A DNA stretch of 39,342 bases from an uncultured Atopobiaceae bacterium (GTDB lineage: Bacteria; Actinomycetota; Coriobacteriia; Coriobacteriales; Atopobiaceae), in assembly GCA_947625235.1 (NCBI GenBank), contig CANQNP010000010.1, positions 1-39,342 of the forward strand. Reading direction: 5' to 3'. How positions within the stretch are numbered: the stretch's first letter is position 1; every line of letters begins with the position of its first letter. The notes beneath the pieces were generated by a model. That model did not search any database. It had not been told where the DNA came from and worked only from the letters and a program-made list of their open reading frames with translations. The translations under genes and the position numbers were made by a program. This document shows, piece by piece, positions 21,286 to 31,172 of the stretch.

Positions 21286-22590
21286 ATGGAAGCTCTCATC
21301 AGTTGGCTTGAAAACAGCTTCGCGCCACGCATGAACAAAGTGGCGCAGAACGACTACATCACGTCCATCAAGAACTCGGTCATGCAGTCACTGCCCCTGA
21401 TCTTCCTGGGGTCGGTATTCTCGCTGCTCGCCATCCCCATGGACTACTTCGAGTGGTGGCCCAACTTCTGGACTCCCCAGGGATGGACCTTCGGCCTCGT
21501 GTCCCTCATGGTCGCCTTCCTCATCCCCTTCAACCTGCTTGAGATCAAGGGGTTGCAGAAGATGCGCATCAACGGCGGCATAGCCGGCACCATCCTCTTC
21601 CTCATGTCGCTCAATACGCAGTTCGTGGCAGACCAGACGGGAGCGCTCGGTGGCGAGACGATCGCCTTCCCGGGAATCACCTCCATCGGCGGCCTCGGCC
21701 CCGGTGGTATGTTCGTCGCCATCATCATGGGCATAGTGGCCGGGTGGGTCGTGAGTCTCTTCGGGCACTTCTCGTTCTTCAGCGAGGACTCCGTGATGCC
21801 CGACTTCGTGAAGGCATGGTTCGACTCGATGCTGCCCATCGGCATCATCGTCATCGTTGCGTGGATTCTCACCGGCAGCTCCTACCTCAACCTCAACCTC
21901 TACCAGATCATCGTCGACTTCTTCATGCCGCTCCAGGACATCGCGAACTCGCCGGTGGGCTTCGTGCTCATACTCTTCATCTACTGCTTCCTCTATTCCA
22001 TGGGCATCTCCTCCTGGGTGCTTACTCCCATCGTGTCGCCGATCATGCTCAGCAATGCAGAGACCAACATCGCGCTCGCGCAGGCCGGCACGGCGAATTT
22101 CCAGAATCTCGCCATCTTCACGGACGCGACGGTGTATTCCACCTACCTTTGGATCGGCGGCATCGGCTGCACCTTCTCCCTCGTGCTCATGATGGCCTTT
22201 ATGGCAAAGTCGGCCCAGCTCAAGGGTCTTGGGCGCGCCTGCATCGTCCCGGCGATCTTCAACATCAACGAACCGGTGGTCTTTGGCACCGTGGCGTGGA
22301 CACCCATCATGATGCTGCCCATGTGGCTGAACGGCATCATCCTCCCGTTGGTGACCTACATATTCACCAAGTGGATTCCCATCGCTCCCATTCCCGACAT
22401 GCTCTTCAACATGTGGTATTGCCCGTTCCCCATCGCTCCCTGGCTCACCACGGGTTCGCTCATGGCCATCGTGCTCATGGCGGCCATCTTCGCCATCTCG
22501 TGGCTCATCTGGTTCCCGTTCTTCAGGACCTATGACAAGCAGCTCGTCGAGCGGGAGGCTGCCGAGGAGGCCGAGTTCGAGGAAGTCTAG
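21286..22590 (+). CDS. celB: PTS IIC permease, lactose/cellobiose family
   Basis: This 434-residue integral membrane protein has about ten hydrophobic segments. It has the family N-terminus (FAPRMNKVAQNDYITSIKNS), a central GISSWVLTPIVSP and the conserved NINEPVVFG loop for sugar binding. It moves and phosphorylates the disaccharide with help from IIB. The C-terminal tail is cytosolic and acidic. Length is typical. It is the second gene of the operon, followed 28 bp later by IIA. No defects seen. Confidence 0.94.
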   Translation: MEALISWLENSFAPRMNKVAQNDYITSIKNSVMQSLPLIFLGSVFSLLAIPMDYFEWWPNFWTPQGWTFGLVSLMVAFLIPFNLLEIKGLQKMRINGGIAGTILFLMSLNTQFVADQTGALGGETIAFPGITSIGGLGPGGMFVAIIMGIVAGWVVSLFGHFSFFSEDSVMPDFVKAWFDSMLPIGIIVIVAWILTGSSYLNLNLYQIIVDFFMPLQDIANSPVGFVLILFIYCFLYSMGISSWVLTPIVSPIMLSNAETNIALAQAGTANFQNLAIFTDATVYSTYLWIGGIGCTFSLVLMMAFMAKSAQLKGLGRACIVPAIFNINEPVVFGTVAWTPIMMLPMWLNGIILPLVTYIFTKWIPIAPIPDMLFNMWYCPFPIAPWLTTGSLMAIVLMAAIFAISWLIWFPFFRTYDKQLVEREAAEEAEFEEV

Positions 22591-22618
22591 GAAGACCAAC
22601 CTCGGGAAAGGTAGAGAA

Positions 22619-24467
<1,849 letters not shown>

Positions 24468-24498
24468 GAGAGGCACACCTTCAGAAATCGCGGATGAG

Positions 24499-24530
24499 AG
24501 GGCGGGTCCGCCGTGAGGCGGGCCCGCCCT
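24499..24530 (+). terminator. Terminator of the PTS/GH1 operon
   Basis: A 14-bp GC-rich stem with one mismatched (wobble) position and a GTGA tetraloop (24513-24516) starts 31 bp after the GH1 stop codon. A short T-containing tail follows. It isolates the operon from the MntA-HepT genes. Confidence 0.8.
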
Positions 24531-24583
24531 TCCCTACGTGTCCCAACGGTGGCCGTGGTAGCCGCTACGACGCGTGCGCATGG

Positions 24584-24639
24584 TTACTTGAGCGAGAAGT
24601 CCATGTTTTTTCGCTATCTCGCAAAAATTGGGAGCTAGC
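24584..24639 (-). pseudogene. 5' remnant of a second DUF4143 ATPase gene
   Basis: On the minus strand the 29-bp leader of the ATPase gene (identical to 15895-15923) is followed by an AT-rich stretch and ATGGACTTC, resembling ATGGCCTTC of the intact gene. A stop follows after six codons. Nothing of the ATPase domains remains. Confidence 0.55.
24611..24639. repeat. 29-bp dispersed repeat, copy 2
   Basis: Identical to 15895-15923. Here it is fused on its right side to an unrelated plus-strand reading frame, so it marks a recombination or deletion boundary. Confidence 0.9.
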
Positions 24640-24651
24640 ATCACCACCCCC

Positions 24652-25002
24652 ATGGCCATGAAGATGATGGTTACGCAGGTGGCGAATGAAGGGCGCACAC
24701 CCTTCGATGGGCTGTTCGGCGCACCTGCCACCCTCGAGCTCGCTGAGGACGTTCGACGCGACATGGTCTACGCGGAGGCTCTCGAGCTCGGCCTCATCAC
24801 CGAAGAGCGGGACGGCGACGATCCGACGCGAATATCCGCTTCCGTACTCGAGGAGCTTGGGGTTTCACCTGAAGAGGTTGGCCAACAAGTTGCTAGTGCG
24901 TGTTCGATGATTGCGGTCGGGGGAGAGCCTGACGGGAAGGCGATGGTAGTATTCGAGCCATGGATGACAAGGTATACACGATTGAAGAGCTCCGGGCCAT
25001 AG
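24652..25002 (+). CDS. Unrecognised small protein, possibly a gene fragment
   Basis: A frame of 116 codons runs from an ATG just after the 29-bp repeat to a stop 43 bp inside mntA. The middle (residues about 20-80: LELAEDVRRDMVYAEALELG, then SVLEELGVSPEEVGQQ) looks like a genuine helical protein with normal codon use. There is no good ribosome binding site, and the end overlaps mntA in another frame. It may be the tail of a gene whose front was lost at 24640. I recognise no family. Confidence 0.35.
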   Translation: MAMKMMVTQVANEGRTPFDGLFGAPATLELAEDVRRDMVYAEALELGLITEERDGDDPTRISASVLEELGVSPEEVGQQVASACSMIAVGGEPDGKAMVVFEPWMTRYTRLKSSGP

Positions 25003-25253
25003 TCTTGCCCCTCGCCGGCAAGCGCGACATCGTGCATGTGAGTGTATTCGGCTCCTACGCGCGGAACGAGGCCGACGAACGTTCGGATATCGACCTTCTC
25101 GTCGACAGGGAAGGCGGAAGGCTTCTTCGCGTCCTCGGCCTCGGAACCGAGGTGGAGGAGGCTACGGGCAAGTCGGTAGATATTTACGACGTATCCGAGC
25201 TGCTCCCGGGTGAGTTCCGAGATGCCGTGCTCGCCGAAGCGGTGGCGCTGTGA
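24960..25253 (+). CDS. mntA: MntA-type nucleotidyltransferase antitoxin
   Basis: This 97-residue minimal nucleotidyltransferase has the full GSx10DxD motif, from GSYARNEADERSDIDLLVD. It is the partner of the HEPN protein encoded next, with stop and start overlapping as TGATG. In characterised MntA-HepT pairs this protein inactivates the toxin by adding AMP to a tyrosine of the HEPN motif. The C-terminal DIYDVSELLPGEFRD is typical. The ribosome binding site is weak. Confidence 0.88.
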   Translation: MDDKVYTIEELRAIVLPLAGKRDIVHVSVFGSYARNEADERSDIDLLVDREGGRLLRVLGLGTEVEEATGKSVDIYDVSELLPGEFRDAVLAEAVAL

Positions 25254-25621
25254 TGACTGCGAAGTCTCCAAAAGGGCGACCCGAAGCTTACGTTCTCAGA
25301 ATGTACGAGCATGCCACCGAGCTCGCATCGCTTGGGAAGTCTGAAAAGATTACGCCAGAGAAGCTCGGTACGGATTCCCTTGTGCAGCTCGCTACGGTGA
25401 AGGTCCCTGAACTCATCGGTGAACAGGCATGGCAGTTGAGAAAGCTCGCCTATGATCTCGAGCCTGATATCGATCTTGCCGAGATTGCCGGTATGCGGCA
25501 CCGTATGGTGCATCACTACGAGGGCATCGATTGGGGCGTCGTGTACGAGGCAACGTTTGAGGATGTGCCAAGACTCGCGGAAGCGCTTGAGGGGATTATG
25601 AGAAAACGCCATCTGATCTGA
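25253..25621 (+). CDS. hepT: HepT-type HEPN RNase toxin
   Basis: This 122-residue helical protein of the HEPN/DUF86 family has the RNase motif RHRMVHHY, which fits Rx4HxY exactly. The Tyr is the AMP-acceptor in known systems. The ATG overlaps the mntA stop; a GTG one codon earlier is possible. The first ~20 residues are basic and probably flexible. All key residues are present, so the pair should be active. Confidence 0.88.
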   Translation: MTAKSPKGRPEAYVLRMYEHATELASLGKSEKITPEKLGTDSLVQLATVKVPELIGEQAWQLRKLAYDLEPDIDLAEIAGMRHRMVHHYEGIDWGVVYEATFEDVPRLAEALEGIMRKRHLI

Positions 25622-25714
25622 AGCCCGATGTCCGCCTGGAAGGCCATGCCCAGAGTTTTGGGGCGCTGGCTCCTGCTCTCACCTCTCTGGCGAAGATGAG
25701 TAGCGAACGCTCTT

Positions 25715-26992
25715 CTAGCTCGTGCTTTCCCCCGACGGCGCGTCCAGTGCGCGGATGTCGCGCGAGGCGAGGGCGACGACGCCGGAGGCGATGCAGATGA
25801 GGCTCGCGAGGGCGAACATGGCGGGCACGCCGATCACGTCGCCCAGCGGGCCGAGGAGGGCCACGCCGATGGGCGCGCCCACGCCCGAGGCGGCGGTGAT
25901 GAGGCCCATCGCGCGCCCGAGTCGCTCGCTTGGCACCTCTCGCTGGACGAGCGTCATGAGGGGCCCGTTGAAGCCCGCCTCGAAGGCGCCCGCGATGACG
26001 TTCAGCACGAGGAAGAGCCAGAAGAGCTCGGGCGGAAGGTAGCCCATGGGAAGGCAAAGCAGCCCCACCGTGAGGTAGGAGAGGGCGATGAGCGTGGCGA
26101 GGTGGGAGCCGCCTCCCCACGCGAGGAGCGCGACCGATCCTAGGACGAGCCCGCCCCCGTAGCACGCCTCCACGATCGAGGCCATGAAGCCATCGCCGAG
26201 GTAGTGCTCGGAGGTGATGAGCGGAAACGTCGCGCCGATGGGTGCCATCGCGGCCCAGCAGATGAGCATGAGCCAGAGGAGCTTGAAGAGCGCGCGGTTC
26301 TTGGCGAGCGCATCCCAGCCGACCTTCAGGTTATGGAGGATGTGCGCGTGCTCGCTCGCCGCGTCGCGCACCGTGGGCACGTGGGCCACGAGGAGCCCGA
26401 GCACGGCGAAGACGGCGCCGAGCGTGTCGAGGAAGAGCGCCCAGGGGAGCCCGAACGTGCTGAAGACGAAGATCCCCAGCGCGGGGGAGAGCATCGAGGC
26501 CACCGACACCGCGAGCTGGTCGAGCATGTTCAGTCGCAGGAGCTGCTCCTCCGGCGCGAGCATGGGCACGAGCGCGAGGAAGGCGGGGGAGTGGAAGGCC
26601 TGCCCCACGCTCCTCGCCGCGGCGAAGAGGACGATGACGCCGAGCGAGATCTCCGTGCCGAGCATCGCGATGCCGAGGATGAGCGAGAGGACGCCGATCG
26701 CGAGGTCCGCGACGATCATGATGGCCTTGCGGTTCAGGCGATCCGCCACGAGGCCTCCCACGGGCGAGAGGAGTCCCGTGGGGAGCATCGAGCAGATCAT
26801 CATGAGCGAGAGCCAGCCGGCCGATCCCGTGCTCTCCGTCACGTGCCAGACGATCGCGTAGCCCGCGGCGCTCGAGGAGATGATCGAGAACGCCTGCCCG
26901 GCCCAGATGGCGGCGACGACCGCCACCCAGTGCTTCGCAAGGGGCTGGCCGCTCGAGGAGAGGCGCGGGGATGTGCTCGTGGGTTTCGCCAT
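25715..26992 (-). CDS. MFS efflux transporter
   Basis: This 425-residue membrane protein has about twelve hydrophobic segments. The MFS loop motif after TM2 is visible as GGLVADRLNRKAIMI, and AQAFSIISSSAAGYAIVW fits TM1. It resembles macrolide- or drug-type exporters (MefA/MFS_3-like); substrate unknown. The start is the ATG at 26992, since the frame further upstream overlaps the terminator of the DUF853 gene and has arginine-rich, non-protein-like content. It follows the DUF853 gene on the same strand but is separated by a terminator. Confidence 0.88.
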   Translation of the reverse strand: MAKPTSTSPRLSSSGQPLAKHWVAVVAAIWAGQAFSIISSSAAGYAIVWHVTESTGSAGWLSLMMICSMLPTGLLSPVGGLVADRLNRKAIMIVADLAIGVLSLILGIAMLGTEISLGVIVLFAAARSVGQAFHSPAFLALVPMLAPEEQLLRLNMLDQLAVSVASMLSPALGIFVFSTFGLPWALFLDTLGAVFAVLGLLVAHVPTVRDAASEHAHILHNLKVGWDALAKNRALFKLLWLMLICWAAMAPIGATFPLITSEHYLGDGFMASIVEACYGGGLVLGSVALLAWGGGSHLATLIALSYLTVGLLCLPMGYLPPELFWLFLVLNVIAGAFEAGFNGPLMTLVQREVPSERLGRAMGLITAASGVGAPIGVALLGPLGDVIGVPAMFALASLICIASGVVALASRDIRALDAPSGESTS

Positions 26993-27058
26993 GGGAATAG
27001 GGTAGCCGAGCGCCCGATGCCGGATATGCACGCGCGAGCGCCCCGAGGGGCGTGCAAA

Positions 27059-27095
27059 GGGAGCGGGATCCGCCAACGCGACGGGTCCCGCTCCC
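27059..27095 (-). terminator. Terminator after the DUF853 ATPase gene
   Basis: GGGAGCGGGA and TCCCGCTCCC form a perfect 10-bp stem around a 17-base loop, 22 bp past the minus-strand stop codon. On the minus strand CTTT follows the stem. Confidence 0.75.
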
Positions 27096-27117
27096 TCGCT
27101 TACGGTGATGTGCGCTG

Positions 27118-28695
27118 CTAGTGCAGGATGTTTCCGAGGATGCCGCGGGTGATCGCGTCCTCCACGCCGCGTCCCACGCCCTTGCCCACCGATCCGCGAA
27201 GCATGGAGCCGAGGAGGTTCATGCCCTGCTTCATGGCCTGGGTCTTCATCTTCTCCATCTCGCGCTCGCGTGCGCGCTCCTTGCGCTCGGCCCTCTTCTC
27301 CGCCTCGCGGGCCGCCTTGGCCTCCGCCTTCGCCTTCTCCCTCTCGAGCTCGGCTCGCTCCTTCTCGAGCTCTGCGCGCTGGGTCGCGAGCTCCGCGGCC
27401 TCGGCCTCCCTCTTGGCCTCCTCGGCGAGCTTCTCGAAGGCGCTTTCGGGGTCGACGGCGGTGCCGTACTTGCCCATGAGACTCGACTGGCCCTCGGCCA
27501 CCTTCTGCCTCACGTCGGCGGGCGCGGGCGCCATGAGGCACTGCGGAGGCAGGATCTTCGCGTGCTCCACCACCTCGGGACGCCCCTCCTCGTCGAGGAA
27601 GGAGACGAGGGCCTCGCCGGTGCCGAGGTTCAAGATGGCCTCGGCGGAATCGAAGTTCGGGTTTTTTCGGAAGGCCTGCGCGGCGGCCTTCACGGCCTTC
27701 TGCTCGGCCGGGGTATAGGCGCGAAGCCCGTGCTGGATGCGGTTCGAGAGCTGGGAGAGCACGTCGTCGGGGACGTCCGAGGGCGATTGCGTGATGAAGT
27801 ACACGCCCACGCCCTTGGAGCGGATGAGGCGCACGACTTGGATGACCTTGTCCCTGAGCTCCTTCGGCATGCCGTCGAAGAGCAGGTGCGCCTCGTCGAA
27901 GAAGAAGACGAACTTCGGCTTGTCGGGATCGCCCACCTCGGGAAGCGTCTCGAAGAGCTCGGAGAGCATCCAGAGGAGAAACATCGCATAGGTCGTGGGC
28001 TTGTTCACGAGCTTGGTGGCGTCGAGCACGTTCACGTAGCCCTGGCCGTTCGCGTCGGTGGCGAACCAGTCGCTGAGGTCGAGGTCCGGCTCGCCGAAGA
28101 GCGTGGCGGCGCCCGCCTCCTCGAGCTTCACGAGCTGGCGCATGATCGTGGCCACGGACTGGCTCGTGATGTGGCCGTAGTCCATCTCGAAGTCCTTCAC
28201 GTGCTTGGAGAGGTAGTTCAAGAGCGCGCGGAGGTCCTTGAGGTCGATGAGCAGGAGCTGTCGGTCGTCGGCGATGCGGAAGGCGATGGAGAGCACGCCG
28301 GATTGCACGTCGGTGAGCTGCATCATGCGGGAGAGCAGGTCGGGGCCCATGTCGGAGACGGTGATGCGGATGGGGATGCCGCCTTGGCCGTCAAGGCTCC
28401 AAAAGCGCGCCGGGCAGCCCTGGTAGCTCCATCCCTCGATGCCGAACTTCTCGATGCGCTTTTGCATGCCCTCGTTGTCTTCGCCCGGCGCGGCGATGCC
28501 AGTGACGTCGCCCTTCACGTCGGCCATGAATACGGGCACGCCCGCTTGGGAGAAGCCCTCGGCCATCACCTTCAAGGTGACGGTCTTGCCGGTGCCGGTG
28601 GCGCCCGCGATGAGGCCGTGGCGGTTGGCCTTGTCGAGCTTGAGGAAGCAGGGGTTGTCGCCTTGGGCCATCCAAATCTTGTCACCTGCGAGCAT
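27118..28695 (-). CDS. DUF853 (YjgR-like) HerA-type ATPase
   Basis: This 525-residue protein has Walker A GATGTGKT (31-38), FMADVKGDVTG, Walker B VFFFDEAHLLF and a sensor region GVYFITQSPSDVPDDVLSQL. These are features of the DUF853/YjgR branch of HerA ATPases. The C-terminal ~110 residues are a charged coiled coil (Glu/Ala/Lys/Arg) ending in a short Gly-rich tail. The start is the ATG after GGAAAGGACC. YjgR homologues are widespread, single-copy and of unclear function, so this gene is not part of the toxin operon at 1398-8393, whose ATPase is of another branch. It is divergent from yraN; the 285 bp between them show no gene. Confidence 0.9.
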   Translation of the reverse strand: MLAGDKIWMAQGDNPCFLKLDKANRHGLIAGATGTGKTVTLKVMAEGFSQAGVPVFMADVKGDVTGIAAPGEDNEGMQKRIEKFGIEGWSYQGCPARFWSLDGQGGIPIRITVSDMGPDLLSRMMQLTDVQSGVLSIAFRIADDRQLLLIDLKDLRALLNYLSKHVKDFEMDYGHITSQSVATIMRQLVKLEEAGAATLFGEPDLDLSDWFATDANGQGYVNVLDATKLVNKPTTYAMFLLWMLSELFETLPEVGDPDKPKFVFFFDEAHLLFDGMPKELRDKVIQVVRLIRSKGVGVYFITQSPSDVPDDVLSQLSNRIQHGLRAYTPAEQKAVKAAAQAFRKNPNFDSAEAILNLGTGEALVSFLDEEGRPEVVEHAKILPPQCLMAPAPADVRQKVAEGQSSLMGKYGTAVDPESAFEKLAEEAKREAEAAELATQRAELEKERAELEREKAKAEAKAAREAEKRAERKERAREREMEKMKTQAMKQGMNLLGSMLRGSVGKGVGRGVEDAITRGILGNILH

Positions 28696-28980
28696 CGAGG
28701 GTCCTTTCCTTCGCACATGGCCTGGGGGCTTGCACGGCCCCAGTGTGAAGCATCGCCGACGCGCGTGAAGCCCCCGTGGAGCCGAGCATCAACGAAAAGT
28801 GGCCTTCGGCGTGCGCGGTTGGAAGCCTGCAAGGTGCTTTGCGGCCCCTGAGCTCGGATTTCGAGGAGCCGGCGTGGCGTTTGGGGGAGGAGCCGGTCGG
28901 CCCCCGGTCGGTCGGGGCGCAGAGATTTGCAAGGTCTCTTTGAGACGCTTGGGCATCCCCAAGCGAGAGGAAGGTCTTTC

Positions 28981-29607
28981 ATGGATGCCGTGATGGAGAA
29001 GGACGCGCTCGAAGAGGCAAGGGAAGCGCTCGAAGGCGAGACGCCACGCGACGCGTTGCCCGTCGAATGCGCGCAGAGGGCGAAGGAAGTCGAGGCGGGC
29101 GAAGGAGGCGAGGCCGAGGCCGAGGAGCGGAAACCGGAAGCGGGGCAGGCGTACCTGAGCGTCGAGGAGATGCAGGCGACCGATGGCATCTGGTGGCGCA
29201 CCTATCAAGAGCCCGATAAGCCCCTCGAGGACTACACGACGCGGGAGATTGGCGTTTTCGGCGAGTTCCTCGCGGCGCGCTACCTCGCGCACCATGGCTA
29301 CGAGGTGCTCGCCCAGAACTGGCGCACGAAGTTCGGCGAGGTCGACATCATCTGCCGCTACGAGGACGGCACCATCGTGCTCGTGGAGGTGAAGACGCGC
29401 CTCGTGCTCTCCAAGGACCGCGACGCCATGCCAGAGCTCGCCGTGGACGCGAAGAAGCAGAGGCAGTATCGAAAGCTCGGCCTCGTCTACCTCATGCAGC
29501 ATCCCGACGTGGATGCGCTTCGCTTCGACGTGATGGCCATCAACTTCATCGACCGCCATTCCGCGCGCCTGCGCCATCTCGTGGGCGCCTTCGATTGCGA
29601 CTTCTGA
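28981..29607 (+). CDS. yraN: YraN family (UPF0102) nuclease-fold protein with long acidic N-terminus
   Basis: This is a 208-residue protein. The family domain is the C-terminal ~120 residues: GVFGEFLAARYLAHHGYEVL, FGEVDII with D122, and VLVEVKTR with E136 and K138, the PD-(D/E)xK nuclease core. The first ~85 residues are an added Glu/Ala-rich region not found in typical YraN proteins of about 120 residues. AGAGGAAGG lies before the ATG, which supports the long start. Its stop overlaps the comM start as TGATG. It restarts the conserved block after the accessory region. Confidence 0.9.
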   Translation: MDAVMEKDALEEAREALEGETPRDALPVECAQRAKEVEAGEGGEAEAEERKPEAGQAYLSVEEMQATDGIWWRTYQEPDKPLEDYTTREIGVFGEFLAARYLAHHGYEVLAQNWRTKFGEVDIICRYEDGTIVLVEVKTRLVLSKDRDAMPELAVDAKKQRQYRKLGLVYLMQHPDVDALRFDVMAINFIDRHSARLRHLVGAFDCDF

Positions 29608-31172
29608 TGCCCGGGCACATGAACGGGCAGCACGGCGAGAGGCCGCCCGAGCGCTTCACGGTGCACGGCGCGACCCTCTCGGGCATCGACGCGGTGAGCG
29701 TCGAGGTGGAGGTCGACTTTTCGGGTGGCATCCCCGGCATGACGATCGTCGGCATGCCCGATACGCAGATCCTCGAGGCCCGCTCGAGGGTGAGGTGCGC
29801 GCTTCGCGCCGCGGGGTTCGAGATACCGCGCAGCCTCGTGACCATAAACCTGCGACCGGGGGACGTGCGAAAGACGGGTACGTCCTTCGACCTGCCGATC
29901 GCGGTGGGCATCCTCGCGGCCAATGGGCAGATCCCCGTCGAGGGCCTCGAGAAGTGCCTCTTCATCGGCGAGCTCGGCCTCACGGGAGACCTCTGTCCCG
30001 TGCACGGGGAGATGGCCTTCGCGGGGCTCGCGGCCGAGCGGCACCTCGTCCTCGCGGGGCCGGTCGATGCACACCTCGCGCGCACCGTCGGGGCGCGCTT
30101 CGCCTCCCTCACGCACCTACGCGAGCTCGCGCAGGGCGTGCTGGCCTTCGAGGGGCAGGAGCGGCGCATTCGCGAGGACAAGCCGCAGAAGCCGACCCTG
30201 CCCTTCGATTCCGCGGTGGATTTCGGCGACGTGATCGACCAGGAACAGGCGAAGCGCGCCTTCGTGATCTCCGCCGTCGGCGAGCACGGCCTCCTCATGC
30301 ACGGACCACCCGGCTCCGGGAAGACGATGCTCGCGCGCTGCTACCCGAGGATCCTCCCGAAGCTCGATCGCGCGGGCATGCTCGAGGCGGCGCGCATCCA
30401 CTCGGTGGTGGGCCTGGACGTCGATTCGATACTCGCCGGAGAACGCCCTTTCCGAGCCCCGCACCACTCCATCTCCACCGTGGGGCTCGTGGGAGGCGGC
30501 AGGCCCGTGCGTCCGGGGGAGATTTCGCTTGCGCATGAGGGCGTGCTCTTCTTGGACGAGCTCCCGGAATTCACGAGCTCCACGCTGCAGGCGCTTCGCC
30601 AGCCTATGGAAGACGGCGTGGTGCGCATCGTGCGGGCGGAGGGCACGTTCGCCTTTCCCGCGCGATTCCAGCTCGTGGCGGCGGCGAACCCGTGCCCGTG
30701 CGGCCATCTCGGGGATCCCGGCAAGCGCTGCACGTGCTCGCCGGAGAGGATCGCCCGCTACCAGGGCCGCGTGGGAGGTCCGCTCATGGACCGCATAGAC
30801 CTCGCGATCGACGTCGCGCGCCCGTCCTCGAAGGACATGATCCGCGGGCGGCAGGGGCTCACGAGTGCGCAGATGGCGGAGCAGGTGGAGGCGGCCCGGG
30901 CGTTTCGCGCGGCGCGCCTCGCCCGCTCGGGCGAGGGGGCCCGCGCGCGTTCGCTCGAGGGCCTTGGCTTCGGGAGCAAGGCGCTCGACTACCTCGAGCT
31001 CGTGTCGAGGCGGCTTCTTCTGGGCGGACGGGCGCTCACGAAGGTGGCCAACATCGCGCGCACGATCGCCGACATCGAGGGCCATATGCAGGTGGAGCCG
31101 GGAGACGTCTCGGAGGCGTGCGCCTTCAGGTCGAAGCAAAGCCTTGGGGAGGGGGCGACGTATGCCGCTTGA
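29607..31172 (+). CDS. comM: ComM/YifB family Mg-chelatase-like AAA ATPase
   Basis: This is a 521-residue protein. An N-terminal ChlI domain carries IPGMTIVGMPD and VTINLRPGDVRKTGTSFDLP. The AAA core has Walker A GPPGSGKT (233-240), GVLFLDELPEF, and a zinc-binding CPCGHLGDPGKRCTC. The C-terminal Mg-chelatase lid carries LGGRALTKVANIARTIADI. ComM is a hexameric helicase that helps branch migration during natural transformation. The ATG at 29607 overlaps the yraN stop; an ATG at 29619 is an alternative. The dprA start lies inside its last codons, so both are coupled and a recombination role fits. Confidence 0.95.
   Translation: MPGHMNGQHGERPPERFTVHGATLSGIDAVSVEVEVDFSGGIPGMTIVGMPDTQILEARSRVRCALRAAGFEIPRSLVTINLRPGDVRKTGTSFDLPIAVGILAANGQIPVEGLEKCLFIGELGLTGDLCPVHGEMAFAGLAAERHLVLAGPVDAHLARTVGARFASLTHLRELAQGVLAFEGQERRIREDKPQKPTLPFDSAVDFGDVIDQEQAKRAFVISAVGEHGLLMHGPPGSGKTMLARCYPRILPKLDRAGMLEAARIHSVVGLDVDSILAGERPFRAPHHSISTVGLVGGGRPVRPGEISLAHEGVLFLDELPEFTSSTLQALRQPMEDGVVRIVRAEGTFAFPARFQLVAAANPCPCGHLGDPGKRCTCSPERIARYQGRVGGPLMDRIDLAIDVARPSSKDMIRGRQGLTSAQMAEQVEAARAFRAARLARSGEGARARSLEGLGFGSKALDYLELVSRRLLLGGRALTKVANIARTIADIEGHMQVEPGDVSEACAFRSKQSLGEGATYAA

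Noticed and set aside
21388-22599. A 403-codon open frame antisense to the PTS IIC gene
   Set aside because: Very His/Asp/Glu/Gly-rich composition typical of an antisense shadow of a membrane protein gene; no ribosome binding site.
27118-28695. DUF853 ATPase as part of the toxin/HerA system
   Set aside because: It is far away, belongs to a different HerA branch, and has its own terminator and neighbours.
27121-28851. A 576-codon open frame antisense to the DUF853 ATPase
   Set aside because: Biased His/Leu/Gly/Val content, while the minus-strand protein has all ATPase motifs.
28696-28980. Short plus-strand frame starting at 28799 in the intergenic region before yraN
   Set aside because: Gly/Ala/Arg-rich low-quality translation without a ribosome binding site; more likely the divergent promoter region.
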